Shown: positions 23,140 through 38,400 of the stretch, piece by piece
Layout of the letters: each line of letters starts with the position of its first letter
Position numbering within the stretch: the stretch's first letter is position 1
Source: Luzula sylvatica
Lineage: Eukaryota; Streptophyta; Magnoliopsida; Poales; Juncaceae
Direction: 5' to 3'
NCBI GenBank assembly: GCA_946800325.1
Contig: OX326956.1
Coordinates: 9,031,167-9,095,166 of the forward strand
Length of the DNA: 64,000 bases
Program-made: the position numbers and the translations under genes
Notes under the pieces: generated by a model
What the model saw: the letters and a program-made list of their open reading frames with translations, nothing else
Told to the model about the DNA's origin: nothing
Database searches by the model: none

Positions 23140-26100
23140 ATTCTTAAAAATCCGTAATCAGAAGTCTAACACCTTCAAAAAACTCAATTATGATATCTTT
23201 CAAAAAAATGTTAAAATTAAAGTGTAACACAAGCAAAATATTCAATTTTTATGTCGTAATCAAAATGCTCCGTAATTGAAGACTAACACACACAAATTTC
23301 AATTTTTTCAGAACTTTCTTAAAAATGCAAAAACTGAAGTCTAACACCTTCAAAAAATTCAATTAAGATATTTTTATTAAAATTGTCAAAATTTAAGTGT
23401 GACACAAGTAAAATACTCAATTTTCATGCCGTACTCAAAATACTCCGTAATTGAAGACTAACACAAACAAATTTTAGTTTGTTCAAAACATTCTTAAAAA
23501 TGCAAAAACAGAAGTCTAACACCTTAAAAAAATTCAATCATGATATTTTTCAAAAAAATGTTAAAATGAAAGTGTAACACAAGCAAAATACTCAATTTTT
23601 ATGTCGTACTCAAAATGCTACGTAATTTAAGACTAACACACACAAATTTCAATTTTTTCAAAACTTTCTTAAAAATGCGAACACAGAAATCTAACACTTT
23701 CAAAAAATTCAACTATGATATTTTTAAAAAAAATATTAATAATAAAGTGTAACACAAGCAAAATACTCAATTTTTATGCCGTACTCAAAATACTCCGTAA
23801 TTGAAGAGTAACACACACAAATTTCCATTTTTTCAAAACTTTCTTAAAAATGCAAAAACTAAAGTCCAACACCTTCAAAAAATTCAGTTAAGATATTTTT
23901 ATTAAAATTGTCAAAATTTAAGTGTAACACAAGAAAAATACACAATTTTCAAGCCGTACTCAAAATACTCCATAATTTAAACCTAACACACACAAATTTT
24001 AGATTTCTCAAAACATTCTTAAAAATGCGAAAACAGAAGTCGAACACCTTCAAAAAATTCAATTATGATATTTTTAAAAAAATATTACAATTAAAGTGTA
24101 ACACAAGCAAAATACTAAATTTTTGTGTCGTACTCAAAATGCTCCGTAATTGAAGACTAACACACACAAATTTCAATTTTTTCAAAAATTTCTTAAAAAT
24201 GAAAAAACTGAAGTCTAACACCTTCAAAAAATTCAATTAAGATATTTTTATAAAAATTGTTAAAATTTAAATGTAACACACGTAAAATACTCAATTTTCA
24301 TGTAGTACTCAAAATACTCCGTAATTGAAGACTAACACAAACAAATTTTAGTTTTTTTCAGAACATTCTTAAAAATGCGAAAACAGAAGTCTGACACCTT
24401 AAAAAAATTCAATTATGATATTCTTTTTTAAAATGTTAAAATTAAAGTGTAACACAAGCAATATACTCAATTTTTATGTCCTACTCAAAATGCTCCGTAA
24501 TTGAAGACTAACACACACAAATTTCAATTTTTTCAAAACTTTCTAAAAAATGCAAAAACTGAAGTCTAACACCTTCTAAAAATTCAATTAACATATTTTT
24601 AAAAAAAATTTAAAATTGAAGTGTAACACAAGTAAAATACTCGATTTTAATGTCGTACTCAAAATACTCCATAATTTAAGACTAACACACACAAATTTAA
24701 ATTTTTTCAAAAATTTCTTAAAAATGAAAAAACTGAAGTCTAACACCTTCAAAAAATTCAATTAAGATATTTTTATAAAAATTGTTAAAATTTAAGTGTA
24801 ACACAAGTAAAATACTCAATTATCATGCCGTACTCAAAATACTCCATAATTGAAGACTAACACTATCAAATTTTAGTTTTTTCAAAACATTCTTAAAATT
24901 GCGAAAACAGAAGTCTAACACCTTCCAAAAAATCAATTATGATATTTTTAAAAAAAATATTAATAATAAAGTGTAACACAAGCAAAATACTCAATTTTAA
25001 TGTCGTACTCAAAATGCTCCGTAATTGAAAATTAACACACAGAAATTTTATTTTTTTCAAAAGTTTCTTAAAAATGCAAAAACTGAACTCCAACACCTTC
25101 AAAAAATTCAATTAAGATATTTTTATTAAAATTGTTAAAATTTAAGTGTAACACAAGAAAAATACTCAATTATCAAGCCGTTCTCAAAATACTCCGTAAT
25201 TGAAAACTAACACACACAAATTTTAGTTTTTTCAGAACATTCTTAAATGCGAAAACAAAAGTCTGACAGCTTCAAAAAATTCAATTATGATATTTTTCAA
25301 AAAAATGTTAAAATTAAAGTGTAACTCAAGCAAAATTCTCAATTTTTATGTCGTACTCAAAATGCTCCGTAATTGAAGACTAACACAGACAAATTTTAGT
25401 TTGTTCAAAACATTCTTAAAAATGCGAAAACTGAAGTCTGACACCTTCAAAAAATTGAATTATGATATTTTTCAAATAAATGTTAAAATCGAAGTGTAAC
25501 ACAAGTAAAATACTCAATTTTCATGTCGTACTCAAAATACTCCCTAATTAAAGACTAACAAACAGAAATTTAAATTTTTGAAAATTTAAATTTTTTCAAA
25601 AATTTCATAAAAATGAAAAAACTGATGTCTAACACCTTTAAAAAATTCAATTAAGATATGTTTATAAAAATTGTTAAAATTTAAGTGTAACACAAGTAAA
25701 ATACTGAATTTTTATGCCGTACTCAAAATACTCCGTAATTGAAGACTAACACACACAAATTTTAGTTTGTTCAAAACATTCTTAAAAATGTGAAAACAGA
25801 AGTCTAACACCTTCAAAAAATTCAATTATAATATTTTTCAAAAAAATGTTAATAATAAAGTGTAACACAAGCAAAATACTCAATTTTTATGTCGTACTCA
25901 AAATGCTCCGTAATTGAAGCCTAACACACACAAATTTCAATTTTTTCAAAACATTCTTACAAATGCAAAAACTGAAGTCCAACACCTTCAAAAAATTCAA
26001 TCAAGGCATTTTTATTAAAATTGTTAAAATTTAAGTGTAACACAAAGAAAATACTCAATTGTCAAGCCGTACTCAAAATACTCCGTAATTGAAGACTAAC

Positions 26101-27900
26101 ACACACAAATTTTTGTTTTTTGAATCCATTCTTAAAAATCCGTAAACAGAAGTCTAACACCTTCAAAAAATTCAATTATGATATCTTTCAAAAAAATGTT
26201 AAAATTAAAGTGTAACACAAGCAAAATATTCAATTTTTATGTCGTAATCAAAATGCTCCGTAATTGAAGACTAACACACACAAATTTCAATTTTTTCAGA
26301 ACTTTCTTAAAAATGCAAAAACTGAAGTCTAACACCTTCAAAAAATTCAATTAAGATATTTTTATTAAAATTGTTAAAATTTAAGTGTTACACAAGTAAA
26401 ATACTCAATTTTCATGCCGTACTCAAAATACTCCGTAATTGAAGACTAACACAAACAAATTTTAGTTTGTTCAAAACATTCTTAAAAATGCAAAAACAGA
26501 AGTCTAACACCTTAAAAAAATTCAATCATGATATTTTTCAAAAAAATGTTAAAATGAAAGTGTAACACAGGCAAAATACTCAATTTTTATGTCGTACTCA
26601 AAATGCTACGTAATTTAAGACTAACACACACAAATTTCAATTTTTTCAAAACTTTCTTAAAAATGCGAACACAGAAATCTAACACTTTCAAAAAATTCAA
26701 CTATGATATTTTTTAAAAATATATTAATAATAAAGTGTAACACAAGCAAAGTACTCAATTTTTATGTCGTACTCAAAATGCTCCGTAATTGAAGAGTAAC
26801 ACACACAAATTTCCATTTTTTCAAAACTTTCTTAAAAATGCAAAAACTAAAGTCCAACACCTTCAAAAAATTCAGTTAAGATATTTTTATTAAAATTGTT
26901 AAAATTTAAGTGTAACACAAGAAAAATACTCAATTTCCAAGCCGTACTCAAAATACTCCATAATTGAAACCTAACACACACAAATTTTAGATTTCTCAAA
27001 ACATTCTTAAAAATGCGAAAACAGAAGTCGAACACCTTCAAAAAATTCAATTATGATATTTTTAAAAAATTATTACAATTAAAGTGTAACACAAGCAAAA
27101 TACTCAATTTTTGTGTCGTACTCAAAATGCTCCGTAATTGAAGACTAACACACACAAATTTCAAATTTTTCAAAAATTTCTTAAAAATGAAAAAACTGAA
27201 GTCTAACACCTTCAAAAAATTCAATTAAGATATTTTTATAAAAATTGTTAAAATTTAAGGGTAACACAAGCAAAATACTCAATTATCAAGCCGTACTCAA
27301 AATACTCCGTAATTGAAGACTAACACAAACAAATTTTAGTTTTTTTCAGAACATTCTTAAAAATGCGAAAACAGAAGTCTGACACCTTAAAAAAATTCAA
27401 TTATGAAATTATTTTTAAAAATGTTAAAATTAAAGTGTAACACAAGCAATATACTCAATTTTTATGTCCTACTCAATATGCTCCGTAATTGAAGACTAAC
27501 ACACACAAATTTCAATTTTTTCAAAACTTTCTAAAAAATGCAAAAACTGAAGTCTAACACCTTCTAAAAATTCAATTAACATATTTTTAAAAACAAATTT
27601 AGAATTGAAGTGTAACACAAGTAAAATACTCAATTTTAATGTCGTACTCAAAATACTCCATAATTCAAGACTAACACACACAAATTTCAATTTTTTTAAA
27701 AATTTCTTAAAAATGAAAAAACAGAAGTCTAACACCTTCATAAAATTCAATTAAGATATTTTTATAAAAATTGTTAAAATTTAAGTGTAACACAAGTAAA
27801 ATACTCAATTTTCATGCCGTACTCAAAATACTCCGTAATTGAAGACTAACACACTCAAATTTTAGTTTTTTCAAAACATTCTTAAAAATGCGAAAACAGA
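23140..27900 (+). repeat. Higher-order duplication, 17 monomers (about 2989 bp)
   Basis: Marker variants in 23150-24900 recur about 2989 bases later: ATCCGTAA at 23150 and 26139, GCGAACACAGAAATC near 23676 and 26665, and ACCTTCTAAA at 24571 and 27559. The two blocks share unusual substitutions such as AGATTTCTCAAAAC. Confidence 0.8.
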
Positions 27901-30900
27901 AGTCTAACAACTTCCAAAAATTCAATTATGATATCTTTCAAAAAATTATTAATATTAAAGTGTAACACAAGCAAAATACTCAATTTTTGTGTCGTACTCA
28001 AAATGCTCCGTAATTGAAGATTAACACACACAAATTTCAATTTTTTCAAAAATTCCTTAAAAATGAAAAAACAGAAGTCTAACACCTTCAAAAAATTCAA
28101 TTAAGATATTTTTATAAAAATTGTTAAAATTTAAGTGTAACACAAGTAAAATACCCAATTTTCATGCCGTACTCAAAATACTCCGTAATTGAAGACTAAC
28201 ACAAACAAATTTTAGTTTGTTCAAAACATTCTTAAAAATGCATAAACAGAAGTGTAACACCTTCAAAAAATTCAATTATGATATTTTTATAAAAATTGTT
28301 AAAATTTAAGTGTAACACTTGTAAAATACTAAATTTTTTTGCCGTACTCAAAATACTCCGTATTTGAAGACCAACACACACACAGATTTTAGTTTTTCCA
28401 AAACATTCTTTAAAATGCGAAAACAGAAGTCCAACACCTTCAAAAAATTCAATTAAGATATTTTTATTAAAATTGTTAAAATTTAAGCGTAACACAAGAA
28501 AAATACTCAATTTTCAAGCCGTACTAAAAATACTCCGTAATTGAAGACTAACACACACAAATTTTAGTTTTTTCAAAACATTCTTAAAAATGCGAAAAAA
28601 GAAGTCTAACACCTTCAAAAAATTCAATTAACATATTTTTAAAAACAATTTTAAAATTGAAGTGTAACAGAAATAAAATACTCAATTTTCATGTCGTACT
28701 CAAAATAATCCATAATTCAAGACTAACACACAAAAATTTAAATTTTTTCAAAAATTTCTTAAAAATGAAAAAACTGAAGTCTAACACCTTCAAAAAATTC
28801 AATTAAGATATTTTGATAAAAATTGGTTAAATTTAAGTGTTACACAAGTAAAATACTCAATTTTCATGCCGTACTCAAAATACTCCGTAATTGAAGACTA
28901 ACACATACAAATTTTAGTTTCTTCAAAACATTCTTAAAAATGCGAAAACATAAGTCTAACATCTTCAAAGAATTCAATTATGATATTTTTCTAAAAAATA
29001 TTAATAATAAAGTGTAACACAAGCAAAATATTCAATTTCTATGTCGTACTCAAAATGCTCCGTAATTGAAAATTAACACACAGAAATTTTATTTTTTTCA
29101 AAAGTTTCTTAAAAATGCAAAAACTGAACTCCAACACCTTCAAAAAATTCAATTAAGATATTTTTATTAAAATTGTTAAAATTTAAGTGTAACACAAGCA
29201 AAATACTCAATTATCAAGCCGTACTCAAAATACTCCGTAATTGAAGACTAACACACACAAATTTTAGTTTTTTCAGAACATTCTTAAATGCGAAAACAGA
29301 AGTCTGACAGCTTCAAAAAATTCAATTATGATATTTTTCAAAAAAATGTTAAAATTAAAGTGTAACTCAAGCAAAATACTCAATTTTTATGTCGTACTCA
29401 AAATGCTCCGTAATTGAAGACTAACACACACAAATTTTAGTTTGTTCAAAACATTCATAAAAATGTGAAAACTGAAGTCTAACACCTTCAAAAAATTCAA
29501 TTATGATATTTTTCGAATAAATGTTAAAATTGAAGTGTAACACAAGTAAAATACTCAATTTTCATGTCGTACTCAAAATACTCCCTAATTCAAGACTAAC
29601 AGACACAAATTTAAATTTTTTCAAAAATTTCATAAAAATGAAAAAACTGAAGTCAAACACCTTTAAAAAATTCAATTAAGATATTTTTATAAAAATTGTT
29701 AAAATTTAAGTGTAACACAAGTAAAATACTCAATTTTCATTCCGTACTCCAAATACTCCGTAATTGAAGACTAACACACACAAATTTTAGTTTGTTCAAA
29801 ACATTCTTAAAAATGTGAAAACAGAAGTCTAACACCTTCAAAAAATTCAATTATAATATTTTTCAAAACAATGTTAATAATAAAGTGTAACACAAGCAAA
29901 ATACTCAATTTTTATGTCGTACTCAAAATGCTCCGTAAATGAAGACTAACACACACAAATTTCAATTTTTTCAAAACTTTCTAATAAATGCAAAAACTGA
30001 AGTCCAACACCTTCAAAAAATTCAATTAAAGCATTTTTATTAAAATTGTTAAAATTTAAGTGTAACACAAAGAAAATACTCAATTGTCAAGCCGTACTCA
30101 AAGTACTCCGTAATTGAAGACTAACACACACAAATTTTAGTTTTTTTAATACATTCTTAAAAATCCGTAAACAGAAGTCTAACACCTTCAAAAAATTCAA
30201 TTATGATATCTTTCAAAAAAATGTTAAAATTATAGTGTAACACAAGCAAAATATTCAATTTTTATGTCGTACTCAAAATGCTACGAAATTTAAGACTCAC
30301 ACACACAAATTTCAATTTTTTCAAAACTTTCTTAAAAATACGAAAACAGAAATCTAACACTTTCAAAAAATTCAACTATGATATTTTTAAAAAAAATATT
30401 AATAATAAAGTGTAACACAAGGAAAATACTCAATTTTTATGTCGTTCTCAAAATGCTCCGTAATTGAAGAGTAACACACACAAATTTCCATTTTTTCAAA
30501 ACTTTCTTGAAAATGCAAAAACTAAAGTCCAGCATCTTCAAAAAATTCAGTTAAGATATTTTTATTAAAATTGTTAAAATTTAAGTGTAACACAAGAAAA
30601 ATACTCAATTTTCAAGCCGTACTCAAAATACTCCGTAATTGAAGACTAACACACACAAATTTTAATTTTTTCAAAAATTTCTTAAAAATGAAAAAACTGA
30701 AGTCTAACACCTTCCAAAAATTCAATTAAGATATTTTTAAAAAAATTGTTAAACTTTAAGTGTAACACACGTAAAATACTCTGTAATTGAGGACTAACAC
30801 AAACAAAATTTAGTTTGTTCAAAACATTCTTAAAAATGCAAAAACAGAAGTCTAACACCTTCAAAAAATTCAATTATGATATTTTTCAAAAAAATGTTAA

Positions 30901-32279
30901 AATTAAAGTGTAACACAAGCAAAATACTCAATTTTTATGTCGTACTCAAAATGCTCCGTAATTTAAGAATAACACACACAAATTTAAATTTTTTCAAAAC
31001 TTTCTTAAAAATGCGAAAACCAAGTCTAACACCTTCAAAAAAATCAATTGACATATTTTTATTAAAATTGTTAAAATTTAAGGGTAACACAAGCAAAATA
31101 CTCAATTATCAAGCCGTACTCAAAATACTCCGTAATTGAAGACTAACACAAACAAATTTTAGTTTTTTTCAGAACATTCTTAAAAATGCGAAAACAGAAG
31201 TCTGACACCTTAAAAAAATTCAATTATGATATTTTTTTTAAAAATGTTAAAATTAAAGTGTAACACAAGCAATATACTCAATTTTTATGTCGTACTCAAA
31301 ATGCTCCGTAATTGAAGACTAACACACACAAATTTCAATTTTTTCAAAACTTTATAAAAAATGCAAAAACTGAAGTCAAACACCTTCTAAAAATTCAATT
31401 AACATATTTTTAAAAACAAATTTAAAATTGAAGTGTAACACAAGTAAAATACATAATTTTAATGTCGTACTCAAAATACTCCATAATTCAAGGCTAACAC
31501 ACACAAATTTAAATTTTTTTAAAAATTTCTTAAAAATGAAAAAACAGAAGTCTAACACCTTCATAAAATTCAATTAAGATATTTTTATAAAAATTGTTAA
31601 AATTTAAGTGTAACACAAGTAAAATACTCAATTTTAATGCCGTACTCAAAATACTCCGTAATTGAAGACTAACACACTCAAATTTTAGTTTTTTCAAAAC
31701 ATTCTTAAAAATTCGAAAACAGAAGTCTAACACCTTCCAAAAATTCAATTATGATATCTTTCAAAAAAATATTAATATTAAAGTGTAACACAAGCAAAAT
31801 ACTCAATTTTTGTGTCGTACTCAAAATGCTCCGTAATTGAAGACTAACACACACAAATTTCAATTTTTTCAAAAATTTCTTAAAAATGAAAAAACTGAAG
31901 TCTAACACCTTCAAAAAATTCAATTAAGATATTTTTATAAAAATTGTTAAAATTTAAGTGTAACACAAGTAAAATACCCATTTTTCGTGCCGTACTCAAA
32001 ATACTCCGTAATTGAAGACTAACACAAACAAATTTTAGTTTGTTCAAAACATTCTTAAAAATGCATAAACAGAAGTCTAACACCTTCAAAAAATTCAATT
32101 ATGATATTTTTATAAAAATTGTTAAAATTTAAGTGTAACACTAGTAAAATACTCAATTTTCATGCCGTACTCAAAATACTCCGTATTTGAAGACCAACAC
32201 ACACAGATTTTAGTTTTTTTCAAAACATTCTTAAAAATGCGAAAACAGAAGTCCAACACCTTCAAAAAATTCAATTAAG

Positions 32280-35200
32280 ATATTTTTCAAATAAATGTTA
32301 AAATTAAAGTGTAACACAAGCAAAATACTCAATTTTTATGTCGTACTCAAAATGCTTCGTAATTGAAGACTAACACACACAAATTTCAATTTTTTCAAAA
32401 CATTCTTAAAAATGCGAAAAAAGAAGTCTAACAGCGTCAAAAAATTAAATTATGATATTTTTAAAAAAAATGTTAAAATTAAAGTGTAAGACAAGCAAAA
32501 TACTCAATTTTTATGTCGTACTCAAAATGCTCCGTAATTGAAGACTAACACGCACAAATTTCAATTTTTTCAAACATTTCTTAAAAATGCAAAAACTGAA
32601 GTCTAACACCTTCAAAAAATTCAATTAACAAATTTTTGAAAACAAATTTAAAATTGAAGTGTAACACAAGTAAAATACTCAATTTTCATGTCGTATTCAA
32701 AATACTCCATAATTCAAGCCTAACACACACAAATTTAAATTTTTTCAAAAATTTCATAAAAATGAATAAACTGAAGTCTAACACCTTCAAAAAATTCAAT
32801 GAAGATATTTTTGTAAAAAATGTTAAAATTTAAGTGTAACACAAATAAAATACTCAATTTTCATGCCGTACTCAAAATACTCCGTAATTGAAAACTAACA
32901 CACACAAATTTCAGTTTGTTCAAAACATTCTTAAAATTGCGAAAACAGAATTCTAACACCTTCAAAAAATTCAATTATGATATTTTTCAAAAAAATGTTA
33001 AAATTAAAGTGTAACACAAGAAAAATACTCAATTTTTATGTCGTACTCAAACTGCTCCATAATTTCAGACTAACGCACACAAATTTCAATTTTTTTCAAA
33101 ACTTTCTTAAAAATGCAAAAACTAAAGTCTAACACCTTCAAAAAATTGAATTAACATATTTTTATTAAAATTGTTAAAATTTAAGTGTAACACAAACAAA
33201 ATAGTCAATTTTCAAGCCGTACTCAAAATACTCCGTAATTGAAGACTAACACACACAAATTTTAGTTTTTTCAGAACATTCTTAAAAATGCGAAAACAGA
33301 AGTCTGACACCTTCAAAAAAATTCAATTATGATATTTTTCAAAAAAATGTTAAAATTAGAGTGTAACTCAAGCAAAATACTCAATTTTTATGTCGTACTC
33401 AAAATGATCCGTAATTGAAGACTAACACACACAAATTTTAGTTTGTTTAAAACATTCTTAAAAATGCTAAAACAGAAGTGTAACACCTTCAAAAAGTTCA
33501 ATTATGATATTTTTCAAATAAATGTTAAATTTAAAGTGTAACACAAGCAAAATACTCAATTTTTATGTCGTACTCAAACTGCTCCGTAATTTAAGACTAA
33601 CCCACACAAATTTCAACTTTTTCAAAACTTTCTTAAAAATGCAAAAACTAAAGTCTAACACCTTCAAAAAATTCAATTAAGATATTTTTATTAAAATTGT
33701 GAAAATTTAAGTGTAACACAAACAAAATACTCCATTTTCTAGCCGTACTCAAAATACTCCGTAATTGAAGACTAACACACACAAATTTTAATTTTTTCAA
33801 AACATTCCTAAAAATGCGAAAACAGAAGTCTGACACCTTCTAAAATATTCAATTATGATATTTTTCAAAAAATGTTAAAATTAGAGTGTAACTCAAGCAA
33901 AATACTCAATTTTTATGCCGTACTCAAAATGATCCGTAATTGAAGACTAACACACACAAATTTTAGTTTGTTTAAAACATTCTTAAAAATGCTAAAATAG
34001 AAGTCTAACACCTTCAAAAAGTTCAATTATGATATTTTTCAAATAAATGTTAAAATTAAAGTGGAACACAAGCAAAATAGTCAATTTTTATATCGTACTC
34101 AAAATTCTCCGTAATTAAAGACTAACACACACAAATTTCAATTTTTCAAAACTTTGTTTTATATATGCAAAAACTGAAGTCCAACACCTTCAAAAAAATT
34201 CAATTAAGATATTTTTATTAAAATTTTTAATATTTAAGTGTAACACATGCAAAATACTCAATTTTCAAGCCGTACTCAAAATACTCCGTAATTGAAGACT
34301 AACACACACAGATTTTAGTTTTTCAAAACATTCTTAAAAATGCGAAAACAGAAGTCTAACACCTTCAAAAAGTTCAATTATGATATTTTTCAAATAAATG
34401 TTAAAATTAAAGTGTAACACAAGCAAAATACTCAATTTTTATGTCGTACTCAAAATGCTTCGTAATTGAAGACTAACACACACAAATTTCAATTTTTTCA
34501 AAACATTCTTAAAAATGCGAAAAAAGAAGTCTAACAGCTTCAAAAAATTAAATTATGATATTTTTAAAAAAAATGTTAAAATTAAAGTGTAAGACAAGCA
34601 AAATACTCAATTTTTATGTCGTACTCAAAATGCTCCGTAATTGAAGACTAACACGCACAAATTTCAATTTTTTCAAACCTTTCTTAAAAATGCAAAAACT
34701 GAAGTCTAACACCTTCAAAAAATTCAATTAACAAATTTTTGAAAAAAAATTTAAAATTGAAGTGTAACACAAGTAAAATACTCAATTTTCATGTCGTACT
34801 CAAAATACTCCATAATTCAAGACAAACACACACAAATTTAAATTTTTTCAAAAATTTCATAAAAATGAATAAACTGAAGTCTAACGCCTTCAAAAAATTC
34901 AATGAGGATATTTTTGTAAAAATTGTTAAAATTCAAGTGTAACACAAATAAAATACTCAATTTTCATGCCTTACTCAAAATACTCCGTAATTGAAAACTA
35001 ACACACACAAATTTCAGTTTGTTCAAAACATTCTTAAAAATGCGAAAACAGAATTCTAACACCTTCAAAAAAATCAATTATGATATTTTTCAAAAAAATG
35101 TTAAAATTAAAGTGTAACACAAGCAAAATACTCAATTTTTATGTCGTACTCAAACTACTCCATAATTTCAGACTAACGCACACAAATTTCAATTTTTTCA

Positions 35201-35440
35201 AAACTTTCTTAAAAATGCAAAAACTAAAGTCTAACACCTTCAAAAAATTGAATTAACATATTTTTATTAAAATTGTTAAAATTTAAGTGTAACACAAACA
35301 AAATAGTCAATTTTCAAGCCGTACTCAAAATACTCCGTAATTGAAGACTAACACACACAAATTTTAGTTTTTTCAGAACATTCTTAGAAATGCGAAAACA
35401 GAAGTCTGACACCTTCGAAAAAATTCAATTATGATATTTT
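32280..35440 (+). repeat. Higher-order duplication, 12 monomers (about 2100 bp)
   Basis: The rare variant TCAATTAACAAATTTTTGAA occurs at 32621 and 34724, with the surrounding monomers (AAAAATGAATAAACTG, GACTAACGCACACAAA) in the same order in both blocks. The offset of about 2103 corresponds to 12 monomers. Confidence 0.75.
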
Positions 35441-38400
35441 TCAAAAAAATGTTAAAACTAAAGTGTAACACAAGCAAAATACTCAATTTTTATGTCGCAC
35501 TCAAAATGCTCCGTGATTTAAGATTAACACTCACAAATTTCAATTTTTTCAAAACTTTCTTAAAAATGCAAAAACTGAAGTGCAACACCTTCAAAAAATT
35601 CAATGAAGATATTTTTATTAAAATTGTTAAAATTTAAGTGTAAGACAAGCAAAATACTCAATTTTCAAGCCGTACTCAAAATACTCCGTAATTGAAGACT
35701 AACACACACAAATTTCAATTTTTTCAAAACTTTTTTAAAAATGCAAAAACTTAAGTCTAACACCTTCAAAAAATTCAATTAAGATATTTTTTAAAAACCA
35801 ATTTAAAATTGACGTGTACCACAAGTAAAATACTCAATTTTTATGTCGTACTCAAAATGCTCCGTAATTTAAGACTAACACACACAAATTTCAATTTTTT
35901 CAAAACTTTCTTCAAATTGCAAAAACTGAAGTCCAACACCTTCTAAAAATTCAATTAAGATGTTTTTATTAAAATTGTTAAAATTTAAGTGTAACACAAG
36001 CAAAATACTCAATTTTCAAGCCGTACTCAAAATACTCCGTAATTGAAGACTAACACACACAAATTTTAGTTTGTTAAAAACATTCTTAAAAATGAGAAAA
36101 CGGAAGTCTGACACCTTCAAATAATTCAATTATGATATTTTTCAAAAAAATGTTAAAGTTAAAGTGTAACACAAGCAAAATACTCAATTTTTATGTCGTA
36201 CTCAAAATGCTCCGTAATTTAATACTAACACACACAAATTTTAGTTTTTCGAAACTTTCTTAAAAATGCAAAAACTGAAATCTAACACCTTCAAAATATT
36301 CAATTAAGATATTTTTATTCAAATTGTTAAAATTTAACTGTAACACAAACAAAATACTCCATTTTCAAGACGTACTCAAAATACTCCGTAATTGAAGACT
36401 AACACACAAAAATTTTAGTTTTTTCAAAACATTCTTAAAAATGCGAAAACAGAAGTCTAACACCTTAAAAAAGTTCAATTATGATATTTTTGTGTCATAT
36501 TCAAAATGCTCCGTAATTGAAGACTAACACACACAAATTTTAGTTTGTTCAAAACATTCTTAGAAATGCGAAACCAGTAGTCTAACACCTTCAAAAAATT
36601 CAATTATGATATTTTTCAACAAAATGTTAAAATTAAAGTGTAACACAAGCAAAATACTCAATTTTTATGTCGTTCTCAAAATGCTCCGTAATTTAAGACT
36701 AACACACACAAATTTCAATTTTTTGAAAACTTTCTTAAAAATGCAAAAACTAAAGTCTAACACCTTCAAAAAATTCAATTAAGATATTTTTATTAAAATT
36801 GTTAAAATTTAATTGTAACACAAACAAAATACTCAATTTTCAAGCCGTACTCAAAATACTCTGTAATTGAATTCTAACACACACAAATTTTAGTTTGTTC
36901 AAAACATTCTTAAAAATGAGAAAACAGAAATCAAACACCTTCAAAAAATTCAATTATGATATTTTTCAAAAAAATGTTAAAACTAAAGTGTAACACAAGC
37001 AAAATACTCAATTTTTATGTCGCACTCAAAATGCTCCGTAATTTAAGACTAACACACACAAATTTCAATTTTTTGAAAACTTTCTTAAAAATGCAAAAAC
37101 TGAAGTGCAACACCTTCAGAAAATTCAATTAAGATATTTTTATTAAATTTGTTAAAATTTAAGTGTAACACAAGCAAAATACTCAATTTTCAAGCCGTAC
37201 TCAAAATACTCTGTAATTGAACTTTTCAAAACATTCTTAAAAATACGAAAACAGAAGTCTAACACCTTCAAAAAATTCAATTATGATATCTTTCAAAAAT
37301 ATGTTAAAATTAGAGTGTAACACAAGCAAAATAGTCAATTTTTGTGTCATACTCAAAATGCTCCGTATTTGAAGACTAACACACACAAATTTCAATTTTT
37401 TCAAAACTTTCTTAAAAATGCAAAAAATGAAGCACCTTCAAAAAATTGATTTAACATATTTTTAAAAACAAATTTAAAATTGAAGTGTAACACAAGTAAA
37501 ATACTCAATTTTCATGTCGTACTCAAAATACTCCATAATTCAAGACTAACACACACAAATTTAAATGTTTTCAAAAATTTCTTAAAAATGAAAAAACTGA
37601 AGTCTAACACCTTCAAAAAATTCAATTAAGATATTTTTTAAAAAATGTTAAAATTTATGTGTAACACAAGTAAAATACTCAATTTTCATGCCGTACTAAA
37701 AATAATCCGTAATTGAAGACTAACACACACAAATTTTAGTTTGTTCAAAACATTCTTAAAAATTCGAAAACAGAAGTCTAACACCTACAAAAAATTCAAT
37801 TATGATATTTTTCAAAAAAATGTTAAAATTAAAGTGTAAAACAAGCAAAATACTCATTTTTTATGTCGTACTCAAAATGCTCCGTAATTTAAGACTAACA
37901 CACACAAATTTCAATTTTTTCAAAACTTTCTTAAAAATGCAAAAACTGAAGTCTAACACCTTCAAAAAATTCAATTAAGATATTTTTATTCAAATTGTCA
38001 AAATTTAAGTGTAACACAAACAAAATACTCAATTTTCAAGCCATACTCAAAATACTCCGTAATTGAAGACTAACACACACAAATTTTAATTTTTTCATAA
38101 CATTCTTAAAAATGAGAAAACTGAAGTCTGACACCTTCAAAAAATTCAATTATGATATTTTTCAAACAAATGTTAAAATTAAAGTGTGACTCATGCAAAA
38201 TACTCAATTTTTATGTCGTACTCAAAATGCTCCGTAATTGAAGACTAACACACAGAGATTTTAGTTTGTTCAAAACATTCTTAAAAATGCGAAAACAGAA
38301 GTCTAACACCTTCAAAAAATTCAATTATGAAATTTTTCAAATAAATGTTAAAATTAAAGTATAACACAAGCAAAATACTCAATTTTTATGTCGTACTCAA

